From Bacterioplanoides sp965200585 (GTDB taxonomy: Bacteria; Pseudomonadota; Gammaproteobacteria; Pseudomonadales; Oceanobacteraceae), in the NCBI RefSeq assembly GCF_965200585.1, contig NZ_OZ241361.1: 64,000 nt of DNA; one strand, given 5' to 3'. This document shows, piece after piece, positions 34,640-44,091 of the stretch. Under the pieces are notes generated by a model, which did no database searches, was not told the origin of the DNA, and saw nothing but the letters and a program-made list of their open reading frames with translations. The translations under genes and the position numbers were made by a program. The stretch's first letter is position 1. Every line of letters starts with the position of its first letter.

Positions 34640-35808
34640 TTCCTTATGGTCGTCAGAACATTGATGACGAAGATATTGACGCAGTTATTGATGTACTGAA
34701 ATCCGATTTCCTGACTCAAGGGCCTAAAGTCCCGGAGTTTGAACAGCATGTCGCCCGGTATTGTCAGGCGAAGTATGCCGTCGCAGTGAATAGTGCCACC
34801 TCAGCGTTACACTTGGCGTGTCTTGCTTTAGGGGTGAATGCCACTAGTCGGGTATGGACATCGGCTATTTCTTTTGTTGCCAGCGCCAACTGTGCCCGCT
34901 ATTGCGGTGCAGAGGTGGATTTTGTTGATATTGATCCTGCGACCATTAATCTGTGCCCGCAAGCGCTGAAAAAAAAATTACAACAGGCGGAGAAAGATAA
35001 TTCACTGCCGGACGTGGTTATTGTTGTACATATGGCAGGCCAGCCTTGTGATATGGTCTCTATTCATGCCCTTGCCAAACAGTATGATTTTGCTGTTATT
35101 GAAGATGCTTCCCACGCCATTGGTAGTGAATACCAAGGAAAAAAAACCGGCTCATGTCAGTTCAGTGACATCACGGTATTCAGCTTTCACCCGGTTAAAA
35201 TTATTACCACCGCAGAAGGTGGCATGGCAGTAACGAATAAAGCATCACTGGCCGAAAAAATGCGCTTGTTGCGCAGCCATGGTGTTACCCGTGATGCCCA
35301 TCAAATGCGCTGGGAAGAATCTGATCCGGAACCAGGCTCTTGGTACTACCAGCAGCTAGAGCTGGGTTTTAATTACCGTATGACGGATCTTCAGGCAGCG
35401 CTGGGAATACGTCAGTTAAATAAGCTGGATAGCTATGTCGCTCGGCGTAATCAGCTGGCGCAGGATTATCACCAAGCCTTGCAGACTTTACCTCTGACCT
35501 TGCTGCCTATCAGTGAAAACAGCTTAAGCAGCTTTCACCTTTATATTATCCAGGTTGCAGCTGCAACGCATAAAAACCTGTTTGAAGCACTAAGGCAGGC
35601 TGGTGTTGGTGTGAACCTGCATTATATGCCTATTTATTTACAGCCCTATTATCGTGACCAGGGTTTTCAACCGGGTTATTGCCCGAAGGCCGAAGCTTAT
35701 TCCGCCAGCGCCATCAGCTTGCCTCTGTATCCGGGGCTTTCTGACGAAAACAGAGAATATGTTTGTGATACGCTGAAGACGCTTTTGGCAAAAGAGGGAG
35801 TACTATGA
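34636..35808 (+). CDS. pseC: PLP-dependent aminotransferase PseC
   Basis: Second step: converts the PseB product to UDP-4-amino-4,6-dideoxy-beta-L-AltNAc. A 390-residue DegT/DnrJ/EryC1/StrS-type aminotransferase opening MIPYGRQNIDDEDIDAVIDVL, with the PLP lysine in FHPVKIITTAEGG and the NYRMTDLQAALG block. It overlaps pseB and pseF by four bases each, indicating coupled translation. A second, different DegT-family enzyme lies further along the operon. Confidence 0.94.
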   Translation: MIPYGRQNIDDEDIDAVIDVLKSDFLTQGPKVPEFEQHVARYCQAKYAVAVNSATSALHLACLALGVNATSRVWTSAISFVASANCARYCGAEVDFVDIDPATINLCPQALKKKLQQAEKDNSLPDVVIVVHMAGQPCDMVSIHALAKQYDFAVIEDASHAIGSEYQGKKTGSCQFSDITVFSFHPVKIITTAEGGMAVTNKASLAEKMRLLRSHGVTRDAHQMRWEESDPEPGSWYYQQLELGFNYRMTDLQAALGIRQLNKLDSYVARRNQLAQDYHQALQTLPLTLLPISENSLSSFHLYIIQVAAATHKNLFEALRQAGVGVNLHYMPIYLQPYYRDQGFQPGYCPKAEAYSASAISLPLYPGLSDENREYVCDTLKTLLAKEGVL

Positions 35809-36500
35809 GAATTGCTGTAATTCCTGCGCGCGGAGGCAGTAAACGTATTCCGCGCAAAAATATTAAGCCGTTTTCCGGTCAGCCTATGATTGCCTGGACG
35901 ATTGCTGCGGCGAAAAAATCAGCTGTTTTTGATCGTATTATTGTTTCTACCGACGATGAAGAAATTGCCGCCATTGCCCGGCAATACGGTGCAGAGACTC
36001 CGTTTGTACGCCCGCCTGAGCTCTCGGATGATCATACCGCAACAACGGCTGTTATTGCCCATACGATTGATTATTGTCAGCAACAAGGTATATCGCTGGA
36101 TGCAGTCTGTTGTTTGTATGCAACCGCGCCTTTTATACAAGCTGAGGATATTGAAAAGTCGTACCATCAATTTTGTCAGGACGACTGGGATTATTGTTTT
36201 ACCGTGACAGATTTTCCGGCCCCTGTTTTCCGTTCTTTTAAAGCGCTGAATACTGGTGGCGTTGAGATGTTCTATCCGGAACATTTTAATACCCGCTCTC
36301 AGGATCTTCCGGAAGCACTACATGATGCCGGGCAGTTTTATTGGGGAACAGCACAAGCCTGGCTGGACAATAAAGTGATTTTTTCAGAGCGATCCCGTGT
36401 ATATAAAATACCGCGCTGGCGGGTGCAGGATATTGATACCGAAGACGACTGGCAGCGTGCTGAACTGATGGCACCGGTATTGTTGGGTAAGCCTTCGTGA
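35805..36500 (+). CDS. pseF: Pseudaminic acid cytidylyltransferase PseF
   Basis: Activates pseudaminic acid to CMP-Pse, the donor used by Maf-type glycosyltransferases. A 231-residue CMP-sialic acid synthetase-fold protein with the nucleotide-binding RGGSKRIPRKNIKPF loop, STDDEEIA, and the late DIDTEDDW acidic motif. It overlaps pseC and pseG at both ends. Confidence 0.94.
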   Translation: MRIAVIPARGGSKRIPRKNIKPFSGQPMIAWTIAAAKKSAVFDRIIVSTDDEEIAAIARQYGAETPFVRPPELSDDHTATTAVIAHTIDYCQQQGISLDAVCCLYATAPFIQAEDIEKSYHQFCQDDWDYCFTVTDFPAPVFRSFKALNTGGVEMFYPEHFNTRSQDLPEALHDAGQFYWGTAQAWLDNKVIFSERSRVYKIPRWRVQDIDTEDDWQRAELMAPVLLGKPS

Positions 36501-37573
36501 AAGTAGCGTTTCGTTGTGACGGCTCTGTATTGATTGGTACCGGTCATGTGATGCGCTGCCTGGCATTAGCTGATGCTTTGTATCAGTCTGGTCATGAAGT
36601 TGTTTTTATTTATCGCCATATGACCAATGCTTTAAAGAATATTCTGAAAGAGCGTGGTTTTGGTACTTATTCTTTACTGCAAGATAATGCGGTTGTAGTA
36701 ACAAGCACGGTAGAAAAACATACACCAGATAAAAGTAAGCAGGAAAATCCGTATTTACATTGGCTTGGTGTTTCTGAAGAGCAAGATGCCGCGGATACGT
36801 TGCAAGTACTGAATAGTATTCAAGTGGATTGGCTGATTGTTGATCATTATGCGTTGACGCTGGACTGGCATCAGACAATTAAAACATCAGGATGCCAGTT
36901 ATTAATTATTGATGATCTGGATCGGCCTTATGCGGGTGATTTATCACTGGACCCGAATAAAGTGGATGATTTTCATCGTCTTTCCGGGCCTCAGTACGCA
37001 TTGATTCATTCTCGTTTTTCTCAGCATGCACAAGCGTTGCCTGCCCGATCAAAATTGTCACGGGTTTTGATATTCTTTGGTGGGATTGACTCGGGTAATA
37101 TTACTTCAATAGCTTTGCATGGGCTTATGCCATTGCTAGAGCAACAACCACTAATACTTGATGTTGTGGTTGGTAAACAAAACCCGAATATCGATACAGT
37201 TAAAACCTTGTGTGATCACCCGAATATTCAGCTTTATATTCAAACGGATCAGATGCCGGAATTAATGGCCTCTGCTGATCTGTTTATTGGTGCTGCCGGT
37301 TCTGCAAACTGGGAGCGTTGTGTGATGGGTTTGCCTGCTGTTTTGTGTACGTTGGCTGATAACCAGAAAGTTATTGCTGAACAATCGCAGCAACATGATA
37401 GTGCCTTGTATTTAGGAGAAGGTGAGGCAGTGGAGGGTGAAGACTTTAATCAGGCAGTCCAGTCTTTAATGCAGAACAACAGCCGGGTGCAGCAGTTGTC
37501 TATTAATGCACAAAACCTTTGTGATGGGCATGGCTGTCGCCGGGTGATCGCCGTAATGGAAAATATGAGATGA
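36497..37573 (+). CDS. pseG: UDP-2,4-diacetamido-2,4,6-trideoxy-beta-L-altropyranose hydrolase PseG
   Basis: Removes UDP from the diacetamido sugar before condensation by PseI. A 358-residue GT-B fold protein starting at GTG, with the N-terminal RCDGSVLIGTGHVMRCLALADAL signature containing the catalytic His, and the C-terminal GAAGSANWERCVMGLPAVLCTLADNQ nucleotide-binding block. No PseH domain is fused. It overlaps pseF and the following formyltransferase-like gene by four bases. Confidence 0.92.
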   Translation: MKVAFRCDGSVLIGTGHVMRCLALADALYQSGHEVVFIYRHMTNALKNILKERGFGTYSLLQDNAVVVTSTVEKHTPDKSKQENPYLHWLGVSEEQDAADTLQVLNSIQVDWLIVDHYALTLDWHQTIKTSGCQLLIIDDLDRPYAGDLSLDPNKVDDFHRLSGPQYALIHSRFSQHAQALPARSKLSRVLIFFGGIDSGNITSIALHGLMPLLEQQPLILDVVVGKQNPNIDTVKTLCDHPNIQLYIQTDQMPELMASADLFIGAAGSANWERCVMGLPAVLCTLADNQKVIAEQSQQHDSALYLGEGEAVEGEDFNQAVQSLMQNNSRVQQLSINAQNLCDGHGCRRVIAVMENMR

Positions 37574-38217
37574 GAATCAGTGTTGTTTGTAGTAACCCGG
37601 CACACCCGGTTTGGCCAGAGCTGGAAGACTGGTGTCAGCAGCAAAGGCTACAGTCACATCAGGTCGAACTTGTTTGCACGCTTTCTGAGTTAACACCAGG
37701 CGATTTATTATTTCTGGTTTCTTGTGGCGACATTGTGTCTGACAATATTCGCAGCCAATACCAAAAAACACTGGTTTTACATGCCAGTGATTTGCCTGAA
37801 GGGCGTGGCTGGTCACCTTATATCTGGGATATCTTAGCGGGAAAAAACCGAATCACCGTTTCTTTGTTAGAAGCCAGAGAGCCGGTGGATTCAGGCGATG
37901 TATTTTTGAAAAAAAGCATTGAATTAACGGGCCATGAATTGTTATCTGAAATTCATCAGCAACTGTTTGCCGCAGAATGTGAACTGATGAGCTGTTTTGT
38001 GCAGGAATATCCGGAATTGAAAGCTCAGCCGCAGGATGAAAAAAAGGCCAGTTATTATCGACTCAGAACCCCTGATGACAGTGAACTGGATATCGACTTA
38101 ACAATTCGAGAGCAGTTCAATCAGCTGCGGGTGGCGGATAATCAACGTTTTCCCGCATTTTTTAATCATCATGGGCGCAAATATCGTTTGCTTATTGAGG
38201 ATGTAACGGATGAGTAA
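37570..38217 (+). CDS. Formyltransferase-like protein
   Basis: A 215-residue protein of the methionyl-tRNA formyltransferase N-terminal fold. The block LHASDLPEGRGWSPYIWDI contains His71 and VDSGDVF contains Asp110, corresponding to the catalytic His and Asp of 10-formyl-THF-dependent enzymes; the usual Asn two residues before the His is Val69. Placed between pseG and pseI with overlaps on both sides, it probably acylates a pathway amine in place of, or in addition to, acetylation. N-formyl pseudaminic acid derivatives are known in Pseudomonas pilin glycans, which supports but does not prove this. Confidence 0.72.
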   Translation: MRISVVCSNPAHPVWPELEDWCQQQRLQSHQVELVCTLSELTPGDLLFLVSCGDIVSDNIRSQYQKTLVLHASDLPEGRGWSPYIWDILAGKNRITVSLLEAREPVDSGDVFLKKSIELTGHELLSEIHQQLFAAECELMSCFVQEYPELKAQPQDEKKASYYRLRTPDDSELDIDLTIREQFNQLRVADNQRFPAFFNHHGRKYRLLIEDVTDE

Positions 38218-39271
38218 CGCCGAAATTTTTTCCATAGCCGGGCGTCAGATTGGTAGCGATTGTAAGCCTTATATTATCGCTGAGTTATCCGGTAACCATA
38301 ATCAGTCAATTGATCGAGCTTTAGCGCTGGTTGATGCCGCGGCTGACGCAGGGGCTGATGCCATTAAGCTGCAAACCTATACCGCAGAGACCATGACGCT
38401 GAATTCAACCATGCCAGGGTTTGTGATAGATAACCCGGAGAGTCTGTGGCATGGCCGTTCGTTGTACGACTTATATGAAGAAGCACATACGCCCTGGGAA
38501 TGGCATCAGGCGCTATTTGAGCGTGCTAAAGAAAAAGGCATTACGATTTTCAGCTCGCCATTCGATAAAACATCCGTTGATTTTCTCGAAACCCTCAATG
38601 TGCCCTGCTACAAGGTGGCTTCCTTTGAGTGTATTGATATTCCATTAATTCGTTATATTGCCTCCAAAGGCAAGCCCATGATTGTCTCAACCGGTATGGC
38701 AACTCTGGCCGAGATCGATGATGCCGTGCGTGCTATGCGAGAAGAAGGATGTGAGCACTTTGTTTTATTAAAATGCACCAGCACTTATCCGGCAAAAGCC
38801 TATAACAGCAATATCGCTACCATCCCGCATATGAAGGGGCTGTTCCACTGTGAGGTTGGATTATCGGATCACACGTTGGGAAGTGGTGCGGCAGTAGCAG
38901 CGGTGGCGCTGGGTGCTTGTGTGATTGAAAAACACTTTACGCTATCGCGAGCAGACGGCGGTGTAGACAGTGCATTTTCGATGGAACCGGATGAGCTGAA
39001 ACGTCTGGTACAGGATACGGAAACGGCTCATCAGGCAATGGGAGCCATTCAGTATGGCCCATTAAGTGATGAGCTAGGTTCGGTACAGTTTCGGCGCTCC
39101 TTGTATTTATGTCAGGACGTGAAAAAAGGTGATGTCTTAACACCCTATAACGTACGTGCAATTCGTCCGGGTTTTGGTTTACCGCCGAAAGAAATTGATA
39201 AAGTTTTAGGTTGTACCGTGACTTCAGATCTGCCAGCAGGGACGCCACTCAGTTGGTCGTTATTGAAATAA
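38210..39271 (+). CDS. pseI: Pseudaminic acid synthase PseI
   Basis: Condenses the free diacetamido-trideoxy-altrose with phosphoenolpyruvate to give pseudaminic acid. A 353-residue NeuB-family TIM barrel (IAELSGNHNQSIDRAL, AIKLQTYT, FSSPFDKTSVDFLE, VGLSDHTLGSGAAVAAVALGACVIEKHFTLSR) followed by a C-terminal SAF/antifreeze-like domain (RPGFGLPPKEIDKVLG). Length and motifs are complete. It overlaps the preceding gene by 8 bases. Confidence 0.95.
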   Translation: MSNAEIFSIAGRQIGSDCKPYIIAELSGNHNQSIDRALALVDAAADAGADAIKLQTYTAETMTLNSTMPGFVIDNPESLWHGRSLYDLYEEAHTPWEWHQALFERAKEKGITIFSSPFDKTSVDFLETLNVPCYKVASFECIDIPLIRYIASKGKPMIVSTGMATLAEIDDAVRAMREEGCEHFVLLKCTSTYPAKAYNSNIATIPHMKGLFHCEVGLSDHTLGSGAAVAAVALGACVIEKHFTLSRADGGVDSAFSMEPDELKRLVQDTETAHQAMGAIQYGPLSDELGSVQFRRSLYLCQDVKKGDVLTPYNVRAIRPGFGLPPKEIDKVLGCTVTSDLPAGTPLSWSLLK

Positions 39272-39275
39272 ACTT

Positions 39276-40254
39276 ATGTTAACGGTTCTGATTATAGGCT
39301 GCGGCAATATTGCCGGGGGTTACGACTTGAATACTCAAAGCGAGTATGCTCTGACCCATGCGGCTGCTTTAAATAAGTCAAATCAGGTGACTCTGGCCGC
39401 TTGTGTTGATAACAATAGACAGGCGGCTGAAACCTTTGCTGAACAATGGGCCGTTAACAACAGCTACAGAAAACTTGAAGAAATACCCAAAGAAAGCCAG
39501 TTTGATATCGTTTGTATTTGTTCACCCAGTCACTGCCACGAAACACATATTCAGCAGGTCATTCATTTTCGGCCCAAGGTCATTTTTACCGAAAAAACCC
39601 ATTACGACTTCGCTGTTGTCTTCCGGCAATATTCTGCAGCAATGCGAGTCCCACAGTATTCATCTGCTGGTGAACTATAGCCGCTACTGGGATCAGAAAC
39701 TGAGCCATTTTATTGATGAGTTTCATGCCGGGGGCTATGGAGAATTACAATCCATATCCGGGTTTTATAATCGCGGTATCTTAAATAATGGCTCTCATAT
39801 GCTGGAGATTTTACTGCGATTGTGTGGGCCATTAACCATCTCGGCTAGCGTGTTGAAGTCGGCTTCAGAGGTGCATGGCGATACGGATTTACATGCCATG
39901 CTGGCTACTGAATCCGGTACGCCCATCTCATTGCATTGTGTTGATGCCACACACTTTAGTTTGTTTGAATTACAGGTAATAACAACGACCGGCGAATATT
40001 GTATGCGTGACGGTGGCTTGAGCTGGCATAAAAGGGTTAAACAAGATAACCCAGTGTATACCAACTACTCAAAACTGGGTGAGGTGTCGGTTTCTGACGG
40101 TGAATATTTACCAGTGATGGAGCATGCAATTGATGATGTAATCAAGCTGGCTCAGAGCTCAGACACCCGCCCAAATTATGATAGTGCCCGACGAGCCATT
40201 GCAGCTCAGGCTTTGTGTGAAGAACTTGTCAGGAGAGCAGAATGTCCTCTATAA
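39276..40254 (+). pseudogene. Gfo/Idh/MocA-family oxidoreductase, interrupted by a one-base frameshift
   Basis: Two overlapping frames together make one ~325-residue oxidoreductase. The first (from ATG 39276) has the Rossmann start LIIGCGNIAGGYD and runs to VIFTEK; the rest, in the frame one base ahead, carries PITTSL and continues to a normal C-terminus at 40254. The break is in a run of six A (39592-39597): removing one A restores the EKP motif whose Lys is catalytic in this family. Everything after it is intact and coupled to the next gene (13-bp overlap). It may be a recent mutation, phase variation, slippage, or a sequencing error. Likely role: oxidation of a sugar intermediate for the following aminotransferase. 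Confidence 0.75.
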
Positions 40255-41546
40255 ACCCGCCATCACTAGCGCAGGAATTATTAGCCATTCATGGTGGTGA
40301 GGCGGTAATTACAACGCCTTTTCCACGCTATAACAGCTTAGGGGAGGAAGAGCAGCAAGCCGTTGCCGAGGTAATGAAAACCGGCGTGTTATCGCAGTTT
40401 CTGGGTTGTTGGCATCAGGACTTTTATGGCGGTGAGCAGGTCAGAGCGTTTGAGCAGGAATGTGCCGAGTTCTTTCAGGTAAAGCATGCCATTACGGTTA
40501 ACTCCTGGACATCCGGGTTAATTGCCGCAGTTGGTGCAATTGGTATTGAGCCCGGCGATGAAGTGATTGTCAGCCCCTGGACTATGTGTGCCAGCGCCAC
40601 TGCGATTCTTCATTGGAATGCGATTCCGGTATTTGCTGATATTGATCAGCGAACGTTTAATTTATGCCCGCAGTCTGTACGAAAAAATATCACGGAAAAA
40701 ACCCGTGCGATTATGGCGGTGGATATTTTTGGCCAATCGGCGGATATGCTGGAATTACAGAAAATCGCGGATGAATTTAATCTGAAAATTATCTCAGACA
40801 CCGCTCAAGCTCCTGGGGCTCGGTATCAGGAAAAATTTGCGGGAACACTGGCCGATATCGGTGGTTACAGCCTTAATTATCATAAGCATATCCATACTGG
40901 TGAGGGTGGTGTTGTTGTTACCAATGATGACGAACTGGCTGAGAAGGTTCGGTTAATCCGCAACCATGCGGAAGCGGTATTGGCTGATCGTGATGATGTA
41001 CCGCTGACCAATATGATTGGTTATAACTTTCGCCTGGGTGAGTTGGAGTGTGCGATTGGACGGCAGCAGTTACAAAAATTGCCAGGTGTGGTTGAAACGC
41101 GGCAACAATTAGCCGCCCGATTAACCGAAGGCTTGAATGGCCTGACAGGGTTAACACTGCCTTATGTGCAGCCGCTGGCAACCCATGTGTACTACATTTA
41201 TCCGATGATTGTGGATCATGAGCAGCTGCCAGTCACACGGCAACAGATTGCTGAGGCTTTAATCGCAGAAGGTGTTGAGGTTGCGACCCGCTATCAGAAT
41301 CTGCATCTGTTGCCGATGTTCCAGAAAAAAACCGCCTATGGTACCTCTGGCTTTCCATGGAGTGCGGATTTTGCACGTCAGGATGTGTGTTATGACAAAG
41401 GTATTTGTCCGGTGGCAGAAGAGCTGAATGAACATAGCTATCTTGGATTTGGCTTATGTGTCTATGAGCTAACGGAAGCGGATATCGATCTGATTGTTAA
41501 AGCTTTTCATAAAGTCTGGAAGGCAATGGTGATTGATGATGTTTAA
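40242..41546 (+). CDS. DegT/DnrJ/EryC1/StrS-family aminotransferase (second)
   Basis: A 434-residue PLP-dependent sugar aminotransferase distinct from PseC, with VNSWTSGLIAAVGAIGIEPGDEVIV, SDTAQAPGA and the PLP lysine in NYHKHIHTGEGG. Adjacent Gfo/Idh and DegT genes form a typical oxidise-then-transaminate pair in sugar pathways, such as WbpB/WbpE. Here the pair probably adds a further amino group to a sugar, which the GNAT gene downstream could acylate. Exact substrate is unknown. The start overlaps the preceding gene by 13 bases. Confidence 0.85.
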   Translation: MSSINPPSLAQELLAIHGGEAVITTPFPRYNSLGEEEQQAVAEVMKTGVLSQFLGCWHQDFYGGEQVRAFEQECAEFFQVKHAITVNSWTSGLIAAVGAIGIEPGDEVIVSPWTMCASATAILHWNAIPVFADIDQRTFNLCPQSVRKNITEKTRAIMAVDIFGQSADMLELQKIADEFNLKIISDTAQAPGARYQEKFAGTLADIGGYSLNYHKHIHTGEGGVVVTNDDELAEKVRLIRNHAEAVLADRDDVPLTNMIGYNFRLGELECAIGRQQLQKLPGVVETRQQLAARLTEGLNGLTGLTLPYVQPLATHVYYIYPMIVDHEQLPVTRQQIAEALIAEGVEVATRYQNLHLLPMFQKKTAYGTSGFPWSADFARQDVCYDKGICPVAEELNEHSYLGFGLCVYELTEADIDLIVKAFHKVWKAMVIDDV

Positions 41547-42087
41547 GCAGGAATTAATTCAGCATTTACAGAGTCAGCAGGAGGTTCCTAGGGTCAGGGA
41601 ATTTCTGGTTACTGATATCAATAACGATTATATTGCCTGGTTGAATGATCCGGTTGTGGTTCAATACAGTAATCAACGCTTTATCGAGCATTCTTATGAA
41701 AGCTGCAGAGCTTATTTTAATAATATGCAAAGCAGTGATAACGCTTTTTTAGCAATCGTTGACCCATTGCTTGGTCATGTTGGTACTATGACCGTTTATA
41801 TCAATCATCATCATGCAACGGCTGATATTGGTATTTTATTAGGTAATAAAGATGCCTGGGGAAAGGGCATTGCCACACAAGCCTGGTGCCTGGTGCTCGA
41901 AGCGCTTAAGAAAGTCCCCTATCTTCGGAAAATAACGGCCGGAACTCTGGCTTGTAACGAATCAATGATTCGCCTGGCACTGCGTTCCGGAATGTGTGCT
42001 GATGGTCAGCGGCATGCTCAGGAAATTGTCGATGGTGTTGCTGTCGATATTCTTTTCTTTGCTTATTACTGTGATGAAAACGAATAA
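41536..42087 (+). CDS. GNAT-family N-acetyltransferase
   Basis: A 183-residue RimJ/RimL-type GNAT protein. Features are a FLVTDINNDYIAWLNDP opening, beta strands around GHVGTMTVYINHHHATADIGILLGN, and the acetyl-CoA loop WGKGIATQAWCLVLEAL, then CNESMIRLALRSGM. PseH, the acetyltransferase of the pseudaminic pathway, belongs to this superfamily, and no other PseH candidate is in the operon. It could equally serve the second aminotransferase. Two ATG codons (41536, 41539) are possible starts, both overlapping the preceding gene. Confidence 0.78.
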   Translation: MMFKQELIQHLQSQQEVPRVREFLVTDINNDYIAWLNDPVVVQYSNQRFIEHSYESCRAYFNNMQSSDNAFLAIVDPLLGHVGTMTVYINHHHATADIGILLGNKDAWGKGIATQAWCLVLEALKKVPYLRKITAGTLACNESMIRLALRSGMCADGQRHAQEIVDGVAVDILFFAYYCDENE

Positions 42088-42958
42088 ACTATTGGCTATT
42101 GCCCATGATGCCGGCGCTGCTAATCATATTCTTGCCTGGTATTTATCCGGTGATTTATCCGATTACGACGTTGCTTTTTGTTTTTATGGGCCGGCTCTGA
42201 AGCTTGCTCAGGAAAAAGGAATTCCTGTTGCTAACCAAAGCTATGACCGTTTAATTCCTCAATTTGACGTTGTGTTGTGTGGAACAGGGTGGGCAACGGA
42301 TATTGAGAAGCAAGCTATGCGTCTGGCTTCCCGATTAAAGATAACAACCGTTGCCGTGTTTGACCACTGGACGAATTATTCAGAAAGGTTATTGCTTGGT
42401 GGTCAACCTATCGCCGTTTCGGCGATTTGGGTGGTTGATGAAGACGCACGTACTTCGGCTAGCGCGGCATATCCATCAATCAGTGTGGTGGTTAAAGAAA
42501 ACCGTTACCTGAAGGGGATTGCAGAAGAAGTTTCTGACTGGAAAACCACAAGTTCAGATAATGTCGTACTCTTCATTATGGAGCCCTTGAGGCATTTCTC
42601 GTTAGGATCAGAAGCTGCCGAATGTCACTGTTTTGACTTTTTTATGGCGAACCTTAAGAAGTTGAGTCAATTTCTTATCGCGCCAGCTCAGACAAATATT
42701 ATTATTCGTCCACACCCGTCAGATGACCCGGGGAAATATCAACCTCTTATTGATCGTTATTCTCAACATGATATTCATATTGATAACGAGACATCGCTGA
42801 CACAGCAGATTGCAGAAGCACAGCTGGTAGTTGGTATGCAGAGTTATGCACTCGTGATTGCATTGGCAGCAGGAAAGAGAGTGGTAAGCAGTCTGCCTGA
42901 AGAAGCTCCGGCATGTATTTTGCCTCATCAAGATATTATTCATTTGAAGGATAGTTAG
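42074..42958 (+). CDS. Unrecognised GT-B/PseG-like protein of the glycan operon
   Basis: A 294-residue soluble protein; the start is ATG 42074, overlapping the GNAT gene by 14 bases. I do not recognise a named family. It opens KLLAIAHDAGAANHILAWYL, has FDVVLCGTGWATDIEKQAM, a RPHPSDDPGKYQPLIDRY segment and a C-terminal VGMQSYALVIALAAGKRVVSSLP, which together look like the nucleotide-sugar side of a GT-B fold as in PseG, epimerases or CDP-glycerol-type transferases. A glycosyltransferase or nucleotide-sugar hydrolase acting in the modified sugar pathway is the best inference. Confidence 0.7.
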   Translation: MKTNKLLAIAHDAGAANHILAWYLSGDLSDYDVAFCFYGPALKLAQEKGIPVANQSYDRLIPQFDVVLCGTGWATDIEKQAMRLASRLKITTVAVFDHWTNYSERLLLGGQPIAVSAIWVVDEDARTSASAAYPSISVVVKENRYLKGIAEEVSDWKTTSSDNVVLFIMEPLRHFSLGSEAAECHCFDFFMANLKKLSQFLIAPAQTNIIIRPHPSDDPGKYQPLIDRYSQHDIHIDNETSLTQQIAEAQLVVGMQSYALVIALAAGKRVVSSLPEEAPACILPHQDIIHLKDS

Positions 42959-42960
42959 CC

Positions 42961-44091
42961 GTGCAATATTGCAAACATTGCCTGCAACCAGATACCCGAC
43001 CCAATACGGTATTTACCGCAGAAGGTGTCTGCCCTGCATGCAATTATTTTTCTGAATTACAGCATGTTGATTGGCAGGAACGTTTTGAGATTCTTCAGGA
43101 ATTAGCTGCCGATTATAAGCAGCGGGCACAGCAGCCTTTTGATTGTATTATTGGTGTCAGCGGCGGAAAAGACAGTACACGTCAGGCATTATTTGTTCGG
43201 GATAAGTTGGGTATGAAGCCACTATTAGCCTGCTTGAGTTATCCCCCGGAACAGGTTACTGAGCGTGGTGTCGATAATATTTCACAGCTGATTAATCTGG
43301 GATTTGACTGTGTTATTTGTGCTCCGGCTCCGCAAACCTGGCGTGAGCTGATGTGCTTAAGTTTTGATAAATTTACTAATTGGGCAAAATCGACAGAACT
43401 GGCTTTATTTAGCTCAGTTCCTCAGTTAGCCATTCAATATGGCATTGAACTGATATTCTGGGGTGAAAACCCTGGCCTGCAATTGGGTGATTTAAAAACA
43501 CTCGGGCGAACCGGTTATGACGGCAATAACCTGAGGAATATGAATACCCTGTCTGGTGGAGCACTGGACTGGATAACTGAATTAAGAGCTGATCAGGGTG
43601 ATTTAATTCCTTATCGTTATCCAACTCTGGAAGAGTTTGAAGAAGCCAATATCTCCATTGTTTATTTGGGCTGGTTTTTAGGTGATTGGTCGTTGGTTAA
43701 TAACGCCAGCTATTCGTGTCTGGAAGGTTTACGTATTCGTGATGATGGTGTTGAAAATACTGGTGACTTATACGGTGTGACCGCTTTGGATGAAGACTGG
43801 GTAACGCTGAATCAAATGATTAAATACTATAAATTTGGTTTTGGCCGGGTGACTGATTATGTTAACGAAGAGATTCGACTGGGGCGTATGGCACGTAGTC
43901 AGGGCGCTGAATTAGCTGATCAATACGACTCTGCTTGTGGTGATCATTATATCGAGTCTTTTTGTGAATATATTGGTATCAGTGTTCAGCAGTTTTGGGA
44001 GAAAGTGCGTGCTTCGGTGAATCGTGAGCTTTTTGACGTTTATGCTGATGGTCAGATTGTACCTAAGTTTCAGGTCGGGGTGGGTTTATGA
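42961..44091 (+). CDS. N-acetyl sugar amidotransferase, PseA/WbpG family (first copy)
   Basis: A 376-residue enzyme of the family that turns an acetamido group into acetamidino using ammonia and ATP (PseA in Campylobacter, WbpG in Pseudomonas). Cys4, Cys7, Cys24 and Cys27 form a zinc knuckle. The PP-loop SGGKDS at 67-72 is intact. The C-terminal FGFGRVTDYVNEEIRLGRMAR block is typical. It starts at GTG two bases after the previous stop and overlaps hisH by four bases, consistent with HisH/HisF supplying ammonia. Confidence 0.88.
   Translation: MQYCKHCLQPDTRPNTVFTAEGVCPACNYFSELQHVDWQERFEILQELAADYKQRAQQPFDCIIGVSGGKDSTRQALFVRDKLGMKPLLACLSYPPEQVTERGVDNISQLINLGFDCVICAPAPQTWRELMCLSFDKFTNWAKSTELALFSSVPQLAIQYGIELIFWGENPGLQLGDLKTLGRTGYDGNNLRNMNTLSGGALDWITELRADQGDLIPYRYPTLEEFEEANISIVYLGWFLGDWSLVNNASYSCLEGLRIRDDGVENTGDLYGVTALDEDWVTLNQMIKYYKFGFGRVTDYVNEEIRLGRMARSQGAELADQYDSACGDHYIESFCEYIGISVQQFWEKVRASVNRELFDVYADGQIVPKFQVGVGL

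Noticed and set aside
39588..39600. Programmed -1 ribosomal frameshift at the A-run of the Gfo/Idh gene
   Set aside because: The sequence resembles a slippery heptamer, but restoring the protein needs a +1 move, not -1, and no stimulatory structure is evident.
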